Part shown: one piece after another, positions 63,149 through 64,000 of the stretch
How positions within the stretch are numbered: the first letter of the stretch is position 1
How the letters are laid out: the number at the start of each line of letters is the position of its first letter
NCBI GenBank assembly: GCA_036263455.1
Contig: DATAGZ010000001.1
Span: forward strand, 62,001 to 126,000
Direction of reading: 5' to 3'
From: DATAGZ01 sp036263455
Lineage (GTDB): Bacteria > Pseudomonadota > Alphaproteobacteria > Dongiales > Dongiaceae
Length of the DNA: 64,000 nucleotides
Notes under the pieces: model-generated
What the model was told of the DNA's origin: nothing
Seen by the model: the letters and a program-made list of their open reading frames with translations, nothing else
Database searches by the model: none
Translations under genes and position numbers: made by a program

Positions 63149-63484
63149 GCTATCCTCCTTTTAGGGCTTTACCTCCACTCGCTCGCCAAGCTTGCCGGCA
63201 GCCTCAAACATGATCCTCCCTGCCCGCACTATCCGCCATCGGTTGCCGACCATAAGGCTAATGAGAAGCTATTAACGGTTAGTTAACGATTATTACCGCA
63301 GGAATTGAGTATTCTACTGAGCCGCGAGCACGTCATTATCAATGGAGTAACCCGTTAGCACCTTGCCAGAAATCAGATATGGTGCCACTCAATGCATGGC
63401 TTTACCGGTCAGGAGAATTTTGCTAAGAAAATGGACTTAATGCCATAGGTTCTATACACATAAGATGAGGATTGTTAGCTCCTG
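63149..63484. promoter_or_regulatory. Divergent intergenic region with paired direct repeats
   Basis: 336 bp between the frameshifted gene and the Pvc16-like gene. TTAACGGTTA (63272-63281) and TTAACGATTA (63283-63292) are direct repeats 11 bp apart, about one helical turn, a common layout of regulator sites. TATACA near 63,453 is a possible -10 without a good -35. Nothing else is recognised. Confidence 0.35.
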
Positions 63485-64000
63485 ATGAATGCGATTAAAA
63501 ATGTTCTGGAACTGCTTTGCCGGAACCTGGACGATGCTTTGCGCACATACGATCCTCATAACGGCGACCGGGTCATTCTATCCAATCTTACAGACCATGA
63601 GGGGCGACCTTATACCGAGACAAAGAACAAAGTTGTTATGACGCTCATCAGCATCCAGCATGATACGACCATAAGCACATATAATCGCTATGTTTCCCTT
63701 CCCGACAACAAATTTGTCCAGGTTGCCGCGCCTGTCTATATCAACCTTCTTTTACTGTTCTTCGCAAATTTCTATGACCAGAATTATGCCGAAGGATTGG
63801 AGGCGATTTCTAGAACCATAAGTCACTTCCAGCAGCGCCCAACCCTCACGCACAGTGAGTTTCCGGAGTTGGATTCAAGAATTGACAAGCTGGCTCTGGA
63901 GATCGTCAATTTGGATCTGGCGCAGACCAACCACATTCTCGGTATGCTCGGCGTTAAATGTTTGCCAGCAGTCTGCTATAGGTTGCGCATGATCCCTTTC
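63485..64000 (+). CDS. Pvc16/Afp16-type protein (DUF4255), cut by window edge
   Basis: 172 residues are present from the ATG at 63485; the gene continues past the right edge. The pattern matches Pvc16 N-terminal domain proteins: an N-terminal helix (AIKNVLELLCRNLDDAL), VVMTLISIQHD, AAPVYINLLLLFFANF, a YAEGLEAISRTISHFQQRP helix, and LEIVNLDLAQTNHILGMLG followed by KCLPAVCYRLRMI. Pvc16/Afp16 caps and terminates the tube and sheath of extracellular contractile injection systems. It is normally the first gene of the structural operon, so the rest should follow to the right. Confidence 0.82.
   Translation, partial: MNAIKNVLELLCRNLDDALRTYDPHNGDRVILSNLTDHEGRPYTETKNKVVMTLISIQHDTTISTYNRYVSLPDNKFVQVAAPVYINLLLLFFANFYDQNYAEGLEAISRTISHFQQRPTLTHSEFPELDSRIDKLALEIVNLDLAQTNHILGMLGVKCLPAVCYRLRMIPF

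Noticed and set aside
63008..63286. Plus-strand 92-codon frame
   Set aside because: Runs antisense through the PG-binding pseudogene and its leader; no motif.
54125..64000. Interpretation of the island as a prophage
   Set aside because: No capsid, portal, terminase, integrase or lysis cassette; the Pvc16, Pvc15-like ATPase and DUF4157 set points to an eCIS instead, though phage-tail ancestry is shared.

Overview
The window is a G+C-rich chromosomal segment of an alphaproteobacterium, probably near the Rhodospirillales. The assignment is inferred from gene content: UPF0262, DUF2948 and TIGR02302 proteins, AddAB instead of RecBCD, an AmgK/MurU cell-wall recycling pair, a short-form HisG and a one-cysteine bL36. 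There are no rRNA genes. There are two tRNA genes, Thr(GGT) and Gln(CTG).

From 1 to 53,910 the window is densely packed housekeeping sequence, with many ATGA or GTGA stop/start overlaps. 1-4,744: partial UvrD-type helicase, a phosphatase, UPF0262, hisG, DUF2948, murA and dcd. 4,783-13,659: tRNA-Thr, tsaE, amgK, murU, addB, addA and trxA. 13,679-17,512: cytochrome bd oxidase operon cydP-cydA-cydB-cydX (minus strand), then aroE. 17,512-23,331: a TlpA-like thioredoxin, argH, an LptM-like lipoprotein, lysA and a TIGR02302 membrane protein. 23,355-27,154: a polysaccharide O-acetylation cassette of two tandem AlgJ/AlgX-like proteins and an AlgI-like MBOAT. 27,322-38,215: qmcA/nfeD, cbpA-like dnaJ, pdxH, a cation-efflux protein, a phosphatase-fold protein that has lost its metal ligands, holA, a GT-C-like membrane protein, carbonic anhydrase, a flavodoxin, small proteins, rpmJ and a methyltransferase. 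38,289-42,118: an aminotransferase/glutamine-synthetase-like pair, a nitrilase-family amidase and glutaredoxin. 42,159-46,552: an Rrf2 regulator driving cysT-cysW-cysA and a sn-glycerol-1-phosphate-dehydrogenase-like gene. 46,631-49,587: a lipid cassette of CDP-alcohol phosphatidyltransferase, diacylglycerol kinase and a TAM41-like cytidylyltransferase. 49,591-53,724: an orphan gene, nth, two EamA transporters and dapB.

Downstream of tRNA-Gln the character changes. Gene density falls, A+T rises in several stretches, and a degenerate copy of the tRNA 3' end lies 145 bp downstream of it, as expected at the edge of an integrated island. The island holds a patatin-like lipase, a peptidoglycan-binding/lytic-transglycosylase-like enzyme, a coiled-coil membrane protein, a Pvc15/Afp15-like AAA+ ATPase, a large DUF4157 protein with a C-terminal nuclease-like domain, a frameshifted peptidoglycan-binding gene, and the start of a Pvc16/Afp16-type (DUF4255) protein running off the right edge. 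Together these look like one flank of an extracellular contractile injection system (eCIS) locus. The DUF4157-nuclease protein is its most likely toxin cargo. Sheath, tube and baseplate genes are not in the window and should lie to the right. The function is inferred from domain content, not proven.
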